A stretch of DNA of 64,000 bases from Roseibium porphyridii (GTDB taxonomy: Bacteria; Pseudomonadota; Alphaproteobacteria; Rhizobiales; Stappiaceae), in the NCBI RefSeq assembly GCF_026191725.2, contig NZ_CP120863.1, positions 3,948,001-4,012,000 of the forward strand, written 5' to 3'. The number at the start of each line of letters is the position of its first letter. Within the stretch, counting starts at the first letter, position 1. Position numbers and translations under genes: made by a program. Below, piece after piece: positions 51,195-58,892 of the stretch. A model generated the notes under the pieces. That model did not search any database. It worked only from the letters and a program-made list of their open reading frames with translations, and had not been told where the DNA came from.

Positions 51195-52475
51195 ATGAGC
51201 GAAAACATTCCGGGCTTTTCCACGCTTGCCATTCACGCCGGCGCTGCACCCGACCCTTCGAGCGGTGCCAGGGCGACACCGATTTATCAGACAACATCCT
51301 TTGTCTTTGATGATGTTGACCACGCGGCCTCCCTGTTCGGTCTGCAGGCCTTCGGCAACATCTATACGCGTATCACCAACCCGACCACCGCTGTGCTTGA
51401 GGAACGTGTCGCCGCCCTTGAGGGCGGAACTGCCGCGCTGGCGACCGCGTCCGGCCACTCCGCTCAGCTTCTGTGCTTCCACTCGCTGATGCAACCCGGC
51501 GACAACATCGTTGCGGCCAACAAACTGTATGGCGGTTCAATCAACCAGCTCAATCACTCCTTCAAAAGCTTCGGCTGGGGCGTAAAGTGGGCCGATCCTG
51601 CCGATATCAACTCATTCGAGGCTGCAATTGACGATCGGACCCGCGCGATCTTCATCGAAAGCCTGGCCAATCCGGGTGGCATCGTCGTCGATATCGAAGC
51701 CATTGCGGCCCTTGCAAAGGCAAAAGGCATTCCGCTCGTCGTCGACAATACGATGGCAAGTCCCTATCTCTGCCGTCCGATCGAGCATGGTGCCGATATT
51801 GTGCTGCATTCCCTGACCAAATTCATGGGCGGTCATGGTAACTCCATGGGTGGTATTATCGTGGATGGCGGCAGCTTTGATTGGTCTGCCAGCGGCAACT
51901 ATCCCCTGCTCTCGCAGCCTCGTCCGGAGTATCAGGGCATCGTGCTGCATGAGACATTCGGCAACTTCGCCTTTGCCATCGCTTGTCGCGTTCTTGGACT
52001 GCGTGATCTCGGCCCTGCGATCTCGCCGTTCAACGCGTTCATGATCCTGACCGGTATCGAAACCTTGCCATTGCGCATGCAGAGACACTCCGACAACGCC
52101 AAGAAGGTTGCGCTTCATCTGTCGGGTCACGACAAGGTCAACTGGGTGTCCTATGCAGCCTTACCCGAAGACAAGCACCACTCTTTGCAGCAGAAATATC
52201 TGCCCAAGGGTGCTGGCGCCGTGTTCACCTTCGGCGTTGAGGGCGGCTATGATGCGGGTGTGAATCTCGTATCAAAGGTGGAACTGTTCTCGCACCTGGC
52301 CAATATTGGCGACACCCGTAGCCTGATCATCCACCCGGCATCGACAACACACCGTCAGCTGTCAGATGATCAGAAGGTCGCAGCCGGAGCTGGGCCTGAC
52401 GTGGTTCGTATTTCTGTGGGACTGGAAGATGTCGATGACATCATTGCAGATCTCGACCAGGCACTTTCCGGATAG
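51195..52475 (+). CDS. metY: O-acetylhomoserine sulfhydrylase (aminocarboxypropyltransferase)
   Basis: PLP enzyme making homocysteine from O-acetylhomoserine and sulfide in methionine synthesis. The 426-residue protein has STLAIHAGAAPDPSSGARAT at the start, GNIYTRITNPTTAVLEERVA, a PLP-lysine region HSLTKFMGGHGNSMGGIIVD and RISVGLEDVDDIIADLD at the end, all typical of the Cys/Met metabolism PLP family, O-acetylhomoserine branch. The ribosome binding site GGGAGG precedes the ATG and is sequestered by the upstream helix. Its own terminator follows. Confidence 0.94.
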   Translation: MSENIPGFSTLAIHAGAAPDPSSGARATPIYQTTSFVFDDVDHAASLFGLQAFGNIYTRITNPTTAVLEERVAALEGGTAALATASGHSAQLLCFHSLMQPGDNIVAANKLYGGSINQLNHSFKSFGWGVKWADPADINSFEAAIDDRTRAIFIESLANPGGIVVDIEAIAALAKAKGIPLVVDNTMASPYLCRPIEHGADIVLHSLTKFMGGHGNSMGGIIVDGGSFDWSASGNYPLLSQPRPEYQGIVLHETFGNFAFAIACRVLGLRDLGPAISPFNAFMILTGIETLPLRMQRHSDNAKKVALHLSGHDKVNWVSYAALPEDKHHSLQQKYLPKGAGAVFTFGVEGGYDAGVNLVSKVELFSHLANIGDTRSLIIHPASTTHRQLSDDQKVAAGAGPDVVRISVGLEDVDDIIADLDQALSG

Positions 52476-52494
52476 ATTTTCCTACCGGGTCATG

Positions 52495-52522
52495 AAAAGC
52501 CCGCCGGTTGGCGGGCTTTTTT
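52495..52522 (+). terminator. Rho-independent terminator after metY
   Basis: AAAAGCCCGCC / GGCGGGCTTTT (52495-52505 and 52510-52520), an 11-bp stem with loop GGTT, running into a T tract. Confidence 0.92.
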
Positions 52523-52531
52523 GTTGTCTTT

Positions 52532-53065
52532 CTAAGGTTTGACCTGAAACTCCTGAAACAGGTAACCGCCATCGTAAATGCGCGTTGTCGTGTTGATCAT
52601 TTCACGACCGTCACCAAAATCCCCGAACAACCTGACGCCGCTGCCCAGAAGGATCGGGGCCCGCTTCAAACGAAGGATATCAATCAAGCGATTGCTCATG
52701 AGATGGCCTGCGAACTCCCCTCCCCCGCACACATAAATCGGACCGTCCGCGTTGGCCTTCAGATCCTTGATTTTGGAGAGCTCGTTTTTGTCGATCACTT
52801 CAACCGCGCTTTCTCCCGGAAGCTCCAATGATCTGGAAAAAACGAAGGTTTTCATGTTCTCATACGGGTTGGCGCCCGGCTCGAGCCCAAATCGGTAGCC
52901 AAATTCATATGTTTTCCGCCCCATGATTGCGATGGCATATGTGTTGAGGCGCTCGAAATAGTCCTCAACAACCTGACCCTCGTGAGCGAATTTCGTGATG
53001 TCGTCGCCTGCACCGGCAATGAAGCCGTCAATTGAGACAGCCACGTCATAGATGATGGGTTGCAT
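52532..53065 (-). CDS. Dihydrofolate reductase-like (RibD C-terminal domain) protein
   Basis: A 177-residue stand-alone domain of the RibD_C/DHFR-like fold. The start (IIYDVAVSIDGFIAG) and MGRKTYEFG are the NADPH-side signatures; VCGGGEFAGHLMSNRLIDIL and the late FGDFGDGREM are also typical. GGAGCACATC lies before the ATG at 53065; the longer frame adds eight residues with no support. Such proteins are common in soil and marine bacteria and their substrates are mostly unknown. Confidence 0.87.
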   Translation of the reverse strand: MQPIIYDVAVSIDGFIAGAGDDITKFAHEGQVVEDYFERLNTYAIAIMGRKTYEFGYRFGLEPGANPYENMKTFVFSRSLELPGESAVEVIDKNELSKIKDLKANADGPIYVCGGGEFAGHLMSNRLIDILRLKRAPILLGSGVRLFGDFGDGREMINTTTRIYDGGYLFQEFQVKP

Positions 53066-53220
53066 GATGTGCTCCGCAAGTAAGTCCAAATTGCCCGAAG
53101 GCGTTTTTTCAGTTGGCCTCTACTTGATCACTGTCGGAGCACTCCTCTTTGATGGGCAAGTCTGGGTTGCACTGCACTCGATTGTCAAACCGTCAGCGCA
53201 AGTGTTCTACTCTTTGCAGA

Positions 53221-54327
53221 CTAGGCCTTGCTTTGCAACGGGTAAGGCCCTTTCAACAGGGCCATGTGATCAACAATGGCCGCAAGCACGATGACTGCAA
53301 ACCCTTGGTGGACCAGTGCAATTGAAAGCGGAACCTGCCAGATCAGAGTCAATATTCCGAAAATTGCTTGAAGCAAAATGAAGCCACCAACATTTGCGCC
53401 AGCCCGTCGCAAGGCCGGACGGCTGCTGACGCGGAATGTGGCAACTGTTAGCGCCAGGCCAATGAAGACCAGAATATATGCTGTAACCCGGTGCTGGAAC
53501 TGGACCGTCATGACATTTTCAAAAAAATTGAGCCAGATCGGATCCATCACGAAAAGCCCTTTCGGGATCACTTGACCGTCCATCAATGGCCAGGTGTTGA
53601 ATGTCAGTCCCGCATTCAGGCCTGCAACCAAACCGCCCAGGAACATTTGCAGGAAAACAAACGCGAACACGAGTTTGCTCAGTCCGGACAAACGTGCCGT
53701 TTCTGTTTCGGTTGGTTGCGAAAGTGGCGTCAGTCGTCGTGCAATCCAGAACAGATAGGCAAAGATAATCAAAGCCAGCGTCAGGTGTACTGCCAGCCTG
53801 TATTGACTGACGTCAACACGCTCAACCAGACCTGAGGCCACCATCCACCAGCCGACAAACCCCTGCAATCCACCCAGAGCAAGTCCCAACAAGAGCCTCG
53901 GCTTCAGCCACGGCTCAATTCTTCCCGCTGCCCAGAACGCAACCATTGGGACAAAGAAAGCGACACCAATGAAGCGGCCCAACAGCCTGTGTCCCCATTC
54001 CCACCAGAAGATGAACTTGAATTCCTCCAGGCTCATTCCTTTGTTGATGAGCTGATATTCGGGAATTTGCCGGTATTTTTCTAACTCTTCTTCCCATTCG
54101 GCTTCGCTCAAGGGCGGAATGACGCCGTGAATGGGCTTCCACTCGGTGATGGACAGACCCGATTCCGTCAGCCGGGTGGCCCCGCCGACAACAACCATTG
54201 CCAGGATCAGCGCGCACACTACATAGAGCCACCACCGGATCATCGCCCGGCTTTGCTGGATCCTCTGTCTTCTGGCTGGAATCAATTGTCCTGTGCTTTC
54301 CTTAGCGCTGTCTGCAATGACATTCAT
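53221..54327 (-). CDS. ctaA: Heme A synthase
   Basis: Converts heme O to heme A for aa3-type cytochrome oxidase. The 368-residue membrane protein has eight hydrophobic segments. Family motifs are GGATRLTESGLSITEWKPIH near the start, EFKFIFWWEWGHRLLGRFIG (first His pair) and the matching QFQHRVTAY and LVHQGFAV in the second half, which together carry the four heme-ligand histidines. The ATG at 54327 gives a normal N-terminus; the longer frame adds 35 atypical residues. Confidence 0.94.
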   Translation of the reverse strand: MNVIADSAKESTGQLIPARRQRIQQSRAMIRWWLYVVCALILAMVVVGGATRLTESGLSITEWKPIHGVIPPLSEAEWEEELEKYRQIPEYQLINKGMSLEEFKFIFWWEWGHRLLGRFIGVAFFVPMVAFWAAGRIEPWLKPRLLLGLALGGLQGFVGWWMVASGLVERVDVSQYRLAVHLTLALIIFAYLFWIARRLTPLSQPTETETARLSGLSKLVFAFVFLQMFLGGLVAGLNAGLTFNTWPLMDGQVIPKGLFVMDPIWLNFFENVMTVQFQHRVTAYILVFIGLALTVATFRVSSRPALRRAGANVGGFILLQAIFGILTLIWQVPLSIALVHQGFAVIVLAAIVDHMALLKGPYPLQSKA

Positions 54328-54534
54328 AAACCAGCCCCGGCCCGTCGCGTTTCCGAAAAATCCCTTGGTTGCCGAAATATAGGGGTAGCAGCATGTCGGC
54401 AAGGAGCCTGAGACACTTTGTGTCAATTCCAATGGTCATATCATTTAGTTCAGACCTGACGCTCAACCGGCACGCGCGCTTAGAGCTTTCTGCAAGCCGA
54501 ATTTATCCACGGCTGGCGACAGGTTCACCAACCG

Positions 54535-55884
54535 CTAGCGAATGGCATCGTAGCCAGCTTTGAGCTTCTTGATTGCGTCGTTCACCTCGTCAGCGTTCTT
54601 CACCACCTCCTCAACGATTGTCGCAGCATCGCCTTCAGTCAGGGCAACACCTGCCTTCTTGAGGGACAAGACCAGATCCAGAGCGGCCTTTTTCTTTTCG
54701 GCAGCCGTGATTTTGACCGCCGCCGGAATAGACGTCAGTGCCTTCATGGCAACAGTCGACAAGATGGTCCAAACCAAACGAAGTGCCGTCATACGCGCGT
54801 TAAAGCCGCTCTTGCCGATAGAGCCCAAAAGAGATCCTGCAAGTTTGGTGATCTTTTTGGTGTCCCCTGCCATCGCATCCGGAATGTTGCGTGCGACGTC
54901 TTCTCCGAACATGGCAACAGCTGCCTTTGTTCCTTTCCATGCCGCAAAGAGGGCGGCGTCCACGATCTTGTCCCACAAGGTTGGAGCATAGGTTTTCAGT
55001 GTTTTTCGCGCGGCAAGAACAAGACTGATAGCCTTTGCCCATTTTGGAAAGTTGTCCTTGTTCTTTGCAGTCCACTCGGCAACCTTGAGCCCGACATCTG
55101 CGGCAAAAACGAACGGATTGGCAGAAGCGACCGCAAGCAGAAACTCCATTTCCATCTCGATCAGAACTTGGGTGGACTTCAGTTTCTTCCCGGCATGCGC
55201 AATCCCAGCATAAAGAATATCTGTGACGAAACCTTCCCGATTTTGCCGGTAGATCACCCCCTCCTTCGCCGTCGCAATGTCCGATGTGATTTGCTGATAG
55301 GTAATGATGCCGTTGGGCTTGAGTTTACCGTCCTCCCGCGTCTCATATTCGATGGCATGAATGATCAGACGTTTGCCTTCCGGTGCCAGCCAGGTTTCAC
55401 CAGCCTTGACGGTGGCAAACCCACCCGGCGACGCCGCATCTGCAAACCTCAAGAACCCACCTGGCTTGGTCGCGGCAATTTCCTTGTCGGTCAAGGCGCG
55501 CGGCACCATTGTCGGGCGCGTTGCCGGTTTTGGATCCACTTTCGGTTTTTCGGAAGAACCGCCACCTGACGGACCGTTGTCGTCCGGCAGATCCGGAATA
55601 CTCATCCTCTGCCACACCGATGCAGAATTCGGATCATTCATCGCGATTATTGTGCGCCCTGCCGGGTCAACACGGGAATCGGGCTTCCGAAATCCAACCA
55701 CGCTGATCTGAAAATCAGCGATCATTCCGCGCGTCTTCCTTCCGCTGATACCATCTGGAACGAGGTTTGTGCGCGACCCGCCCATGAGCTCGTTCAGCCG
55801 CGTCTGCACCGCGACCACGTCGAGTTGGTCATTCTTTCCCCACCGCCCGACAGAGCCTGTAATGCCTATGGAAGAATTGATCAT
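54535..55884 (-). CDS. Peptidoglycan-binding-like protein with a helical C-terminal region
   Basis: About 449 residues. The first 60 residues (SVGRWGKNDQLDVVAVQTRL; PDGISGRKTRGMIADFQ) match PG_binding_1-like repeats seen in secreted or VgrG/type VI-associated proteins. A Pro-rich linker (to about 125) leads to a beta-rich middle and a long C-terminal half made of amphipathic Ala/Lys-rich helices. No signal sequence is obvious. AAGGTG lies eight bases before the ATG at 55884. The layout could suit an envelope-targeted effector, but no immunity or delivery gene is adjacent. Function unknown. Confidence 0.65.
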   Translation of the reverse strand: MINSSIGITGSVGRWGKNDQLDVVAVQTRLNELMGGSRTNLVPDGISGRKTRGMIADFQISVVGFRKPDSRVDPAGRTIIAMNDPNSASVWQRMSIPDLPDDNGPSGGGSSEKPKVDPKPATRPTMVPRALTDKEIAATKPGGFLRFADAASPGGFATVKAGETWLAPEGKRLIIHAIEYETREDGKLKPNGIITYQQITSDIATAKEGVIYRQNREGFVTDILYAGIAHAGKKLKSTQVLIEMEMEFLLAVASANPFVFAADVGLKVAEWTAKNKDNFPKWAKAISLVLAARKTLKTYAPTLWDKIVDAALFAAWKGTKAAVAMFGEDVARNIPDAMAGDTKKITKLAGSLLGSIGKSGFNARMTALRLVWTILSTVAMKALTSIPAAVKITAAEKKKAALDLVLSLKKAGVALTEGDAATIVEEVVKNADEVNDAIKKLKAGYDAIR

Positions 55885-56228
55885 GTCAAACACCTTGCCG
55901 TTCACGACTTGGTCCGGATCGCAAGGCCAAGATCAAATGACCATTGCTTTTGTGCGCAAATCAAAGTGCATCTGCTCCCGCGAAATCGTTTTGCGGGTCA
56001 GCGCGCTCGGGCCCAAAATCGCCCTTCGCCAAGTCAGAAATTTCAATTGTCTCAATGTGACGGCGAGCGATCCGGTCAAACACAAGGGGCCGCTTGCCGC
56101 AAAAAGCAGATCCGGGCTATAAGCTGCGCCGGATGTCTTCCGTTATGAAACAAGATTTACGGGACACTCGCTGGACGTGTCTGTGACAGCCATCACAATC
56201 CATCGAAAGAAAATGGAAACCCTTGCAA
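55885..56228. other. 344-base divergent intergenic region
   Basis: Between the peptidoglycan-binding-like gene (minus) and the DUF2842 gene (plus). I find no convincing reading frame, terminator, tRNA or inverted repeat. Confidence 0.55.
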
Positions 56229-56444
56229 ATGGTCCCCTCGTTCAGAAAATTCGTTGGCATGGTGCTGCTGGTCGTGTTCGTTGTGATCTACGCACTCGTC
56301 GCGATGGTGATTGGTGACATCACGCTGCAGAACGCCTCATCCGTTGTACGACTGATTTACTTTGCGATTGCCGGTCTGGTCTGGGTGGTTCCGGCCGGTG
56401 CCATCATCTGGTGGATGGAAAAAGGCGGGAAAAACCGGACCTGA
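56229..56444 (+). CDS. DUF2842 small membrane protein
   Basis: A 71-residue protein with two membrane segments: VGMVLLVVFVVIYALVAMVI and LIYFAIAGLVWVVPAGAIIW, followed by WMEKGGK, matching DUF2842. The ATG at 56229 is preferred over a TTG two codons upstream. Its last 41 bases overlap the convergent deacetylase gene. Function unknown. Confidence 0.82.
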   Translation: MVPSFRKFVGMVLLVVFVVIYALVAMVIGDITLQNASSVVRLIYFAIAGLVWVVPAGAIIWWMEKGGKNRT

Positions 56445-57546
56445 CGCCAAATCCAGAGGCAGCCCATCGCGCAGCCCGATAAAGCGCGAATGGCGCTCCC
56501 GTCAGATACTGATCCACGATACCCGGATCCTGGAACCGGCCATTGAGCGACACCCGTGGCAACATCATGGGGTCACGTGCATTGGCGGACTGAAGAACCC
56601 CGGGCAATGTGGTCACCGAAGACGCAAAGCCTATTTCCCTGACGATTTCGGCGTCCCGCAGACTGACCGCGTGCGATTTGCCATATGGGTAGGCGAAGTG
56701 TTTCGGACGCCGGCCAAGCTCTTCTTCGAGCCGGCTCAAACCTTTGAGAACATCTGCGCGCGCGACAGAAGCCTCAAGTCTGGCCATTGCGTAGTGCTCA
56801 TGCGTGTGTGCGCCAATCGAAACCAGTGGATCAGAAGAGAGTTCTCGCACCTGATCCCATGTCATCACCAGCTCATCGGCTATCGCGGCGAGGTCCAGTC
56901 CGTATTTCTCAGCCAGGGCACGAATGATTTTTCGCTGATCGTACTCACCTATTTCCAAGGTGAGGTAGTCGACGATCTTGTCGAAACAAGCGATCTTGTC
57001 GTCAAGACTTGCGCAGGGAAGGCCGCTGGCTTCACCAGCCTGGGTGAAAATCACCTCATCGTTCTCAGCGATGATCCGCTCAAGCGCCAACCACCATAAC
57101 TCGCAAGTCCGATCAATCAGACCGCTGGTGATGAAGACAGTAAACGGTGCCCCCAACTCTTTGAGGATCGGATAGGCAACCTCAAGATTGTCCTTGTATC
57201 CATCATCAAATGTCAAAACGGCGTAGCGATGGTTGCCGTAGCCTGATTTCAAAAGATCGACAGCCTCGTCCAGCGCGATGATTTCATATCCGTTGGCCCT
57301 GATCCGCTCCACAGCCTGGCGCAGAAACTCCGGTGTGATCTCCAGATGCCGATTTGGTTGAAAAGCATTCGTGCGGGCAGGTCTGACATGGTGCATCATG
57401 AAGACTGCACCGCAGCCCTGCGTGAACGGCGCCAACACACGGTCAAGTCCGGTCCCTTTCAGGACCCGGAACGCGCGTGAAACTGACTTGTGCCGAACTT
57501 TCATCTGGCGTGATGCCCATTTGTGAAGAAGGTGCCACTTAGGCAC
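56404..57546 (-). CDS. Polysaccharide deacetylase (NodB homology)
   Basis: Metal-dependent deacetylase of N-acetylated sugars, 380 residues. NodB motif 1 is LTFDDGYKDN (catalytic and metal Asp), motif 2 is the HTHEH His cluster (SIGAHTHEHYAM), and KHFAYPYGKSHAVSLRD holds motif 3. A preceding region contains MMHHVRPARTNAFQPNRHLE. The position beside the adhesin-like polysaccharide genes fits HfsH-like deacetylation, which gives surface polysaccharide its cationic, sticky character. The 3' end overlaps the DUF2842 gene. Confidence 0.9.
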   Translation of the reverse strand: MPKWHLLHKWASRQMKVRHKSVSRAFRVLKGTGLDRVLAPFTQGCGAVFMMHHVRPARTNAFQPNRHLEITPEFLRQAVERIRANGYEIIALDEAVDLLKSGYGNHRYAVLTFDDGYKDNLEVAYPILKELGAPFTVFITSGLIDRTCELWWLALERIIAENDEVIFTQAGEASGLPCASLDDKIACFDKIVDYLTLEIGEYDQRKIIRALAEKYGLDLAAIADELVMTWDQVRELSSDPLVSIGAHTHEHYAMARLEASVARADVLKGLSRLEEELGRRPKHFAYPYGKSHAVSLRDAEIVREIGFASSVTTLPGVLQSANARDPMMLPRVSLNGRFQDPGIVDQYLTGAPFALYRAARWAASGFGVRSGFSRLFPSTR

Positions 57547-57621
57547 GGTTTCTTTAACAATTATTGCTAAATCTATCGAGACTTAATCTGATCTTCTAGC
57601 GTGCGATACGGTCTAGGCTCC

Positions 57622-58866
57622 ATGATCGTTCAAAATGGTTTATCCGAGTGTAACAATCCTGTTCAAACGATCTTTGATGAGGTCGAGGAAAAGCCTGTGA
57701 CCTCAGCTCCCTGCCCTTGGCGCCTCACTGTTCTCAATAGCCTTAGCGAAGCGCTACCATACTGGCAACACTTAAGAACTGCAGGTTGTAGAAACCCGTA
57801 TCAGTCTTCCGAGTGGCTTTCCTCATGGTTTGAAACCATTGGCAAAGAACGGAAGATCGAGGTCGCCATCGCGGTGGTTCAGATAGAGGAAAAGCCTGTC
57901 GCGATCCTGCCCTTTGCGCTGGAACGTGGTGGACTTGCCAGCACGCTTACGTTTCTGGGTCATCAAAATGGCAATCAAAACACAGGTTTATGGGATCTGA
58001 GCTTTTATGGTGAAGTGACCAAGACCCAGATCGAAGACATTTTGCGAAACGTCCAGAAACAGACTGGTGCGGACGTATTCAGTCTTTCGAACATTCCCGA
58101 ACACTGGCACGGACGGCCACACCCATTTTTGAGCGCAGCTGCGACACAAAGTCCGAGCCCCATCTTCGTTCAGGATCTTCCTGAGACCTTCGACACCTTC
58201 TTTCGGGAAACGCACAGCAAATCGTCGCGCAAGAACCTGCTCCGCAAGCAAAGGCATCTGCAGGCAACCGGCGACTATCGCGTTGGAAAGGCCGTCGAGC
58301 CTGACGAGATCAATCGTGCCTTTCGCGCCTTTTTGGACCAGCGTGAGAAACGGGCTGGCGAAGCAGGAATTCCAAATGCGTTTTCAAATCCCGTAGCACA
58401 GGATTTTCTGGCGCAGCTTCTGGGATTGAAACCATTCGCGTCCGGTGAAGCGACAAAATCGATGGACATCTGGTTCCTGGAAACAGGGGGGGCCATTCGC
58501 GCGACTTATCTGTGTGTGGAACAGGACAGCACGCTTTACGCCTACAGCAACAGCGTTGCACATGATGATATGCTGCCGAACAGCCCTGGTCTGGTGCTGA
58601 TCAAGGAAATCATTGAATATGCCTGCGGATCGCCGCAAATAGAGGTTCTCGACCTTGGCCTCGGCGAGGAACGATACAAGACAGCCTGGACCAAGGCTGT
58701 TCCGCTCAAAGACCTCGCGTTGGCGTTTACCTGGAAAGGGATCTTGCGGCAAAAGCAGAATGCGCTCCGGCTGCGCATCAAAACGGGCATCCGAAACTCA
58801 GACGCTCTCTGGCCTCTGGTCAGGCGGCTAAGAAAACTGAAAGCCGGACTGGGCAATCGCGGGTAG
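57622..58866 (+). CDS. GNAT/FemAB-like (BioF2-type) acyltransferase
   Basis: A 414-residue protein of the FemAB/Acetyltransf_6 type. Visible are YQSSEWLSSWFETIGKERKI, VAILPFALERGG, FRETHSKSSRKNLLRKQRHL and the late LDLGLGEERYKTAWTKAVPL, all characteristic. Similar proteins in holdfast and exopolysaccharide loci (HfsK) modify the polysaccharide. The start is the ATG at 57622 (AGG before it) in preference to a GTG seven codons earlier. It is divergent from the deacetylase and convergent with the chain-length regulator gene. Confidence 0.87.
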   Translation: MIVQNGLSECNNPVQTIFDEVEEKPVTSAPCPWRLTVLNSLSEALPYWQHLRTAGCRNPYQSSEWLSSWFETIGKERKIEVAIAVVQIEEKPVAILPFALERGGLASTLTFLGHQNGNQNTGLWDLSFYGEVTKTQIEDILRNVQKQTGADVFSLSNIPEHWHGRPHPFLSAAATQSPSPIFVQDLPETFDTFFRETHSKSSRKNLLRKQRHLQATGDYRVGKAVEPDEINRAFRAFLDQREKRAGEAGIPNAFSNPVAQDFLAQLLGLKPFASGEATKSMDIWFLETGGAIRATYLCVEQDSTLYAYSNSVAHDDMLPNSPGLVLIKEIIEYACGSPQIEVLDLGLGEERYKTAWTKAVPLKDLALAFTWKGILRQKQNALRLRIKTGIRNSDALWPLVRRLRKLKAGLGNRG

Positions 58867-58892
58867 GCCGCTCCCTCGGAACCATATTATCC

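Noticed and set aside
55769..56148. Two overlapping plus-strand frames (107-117 codons) in the gap before DUF2842
   Set aside because: Partly antisense to the peptidoglycan-binding-like gene, with no ribosome binding site or recognisable sequence.
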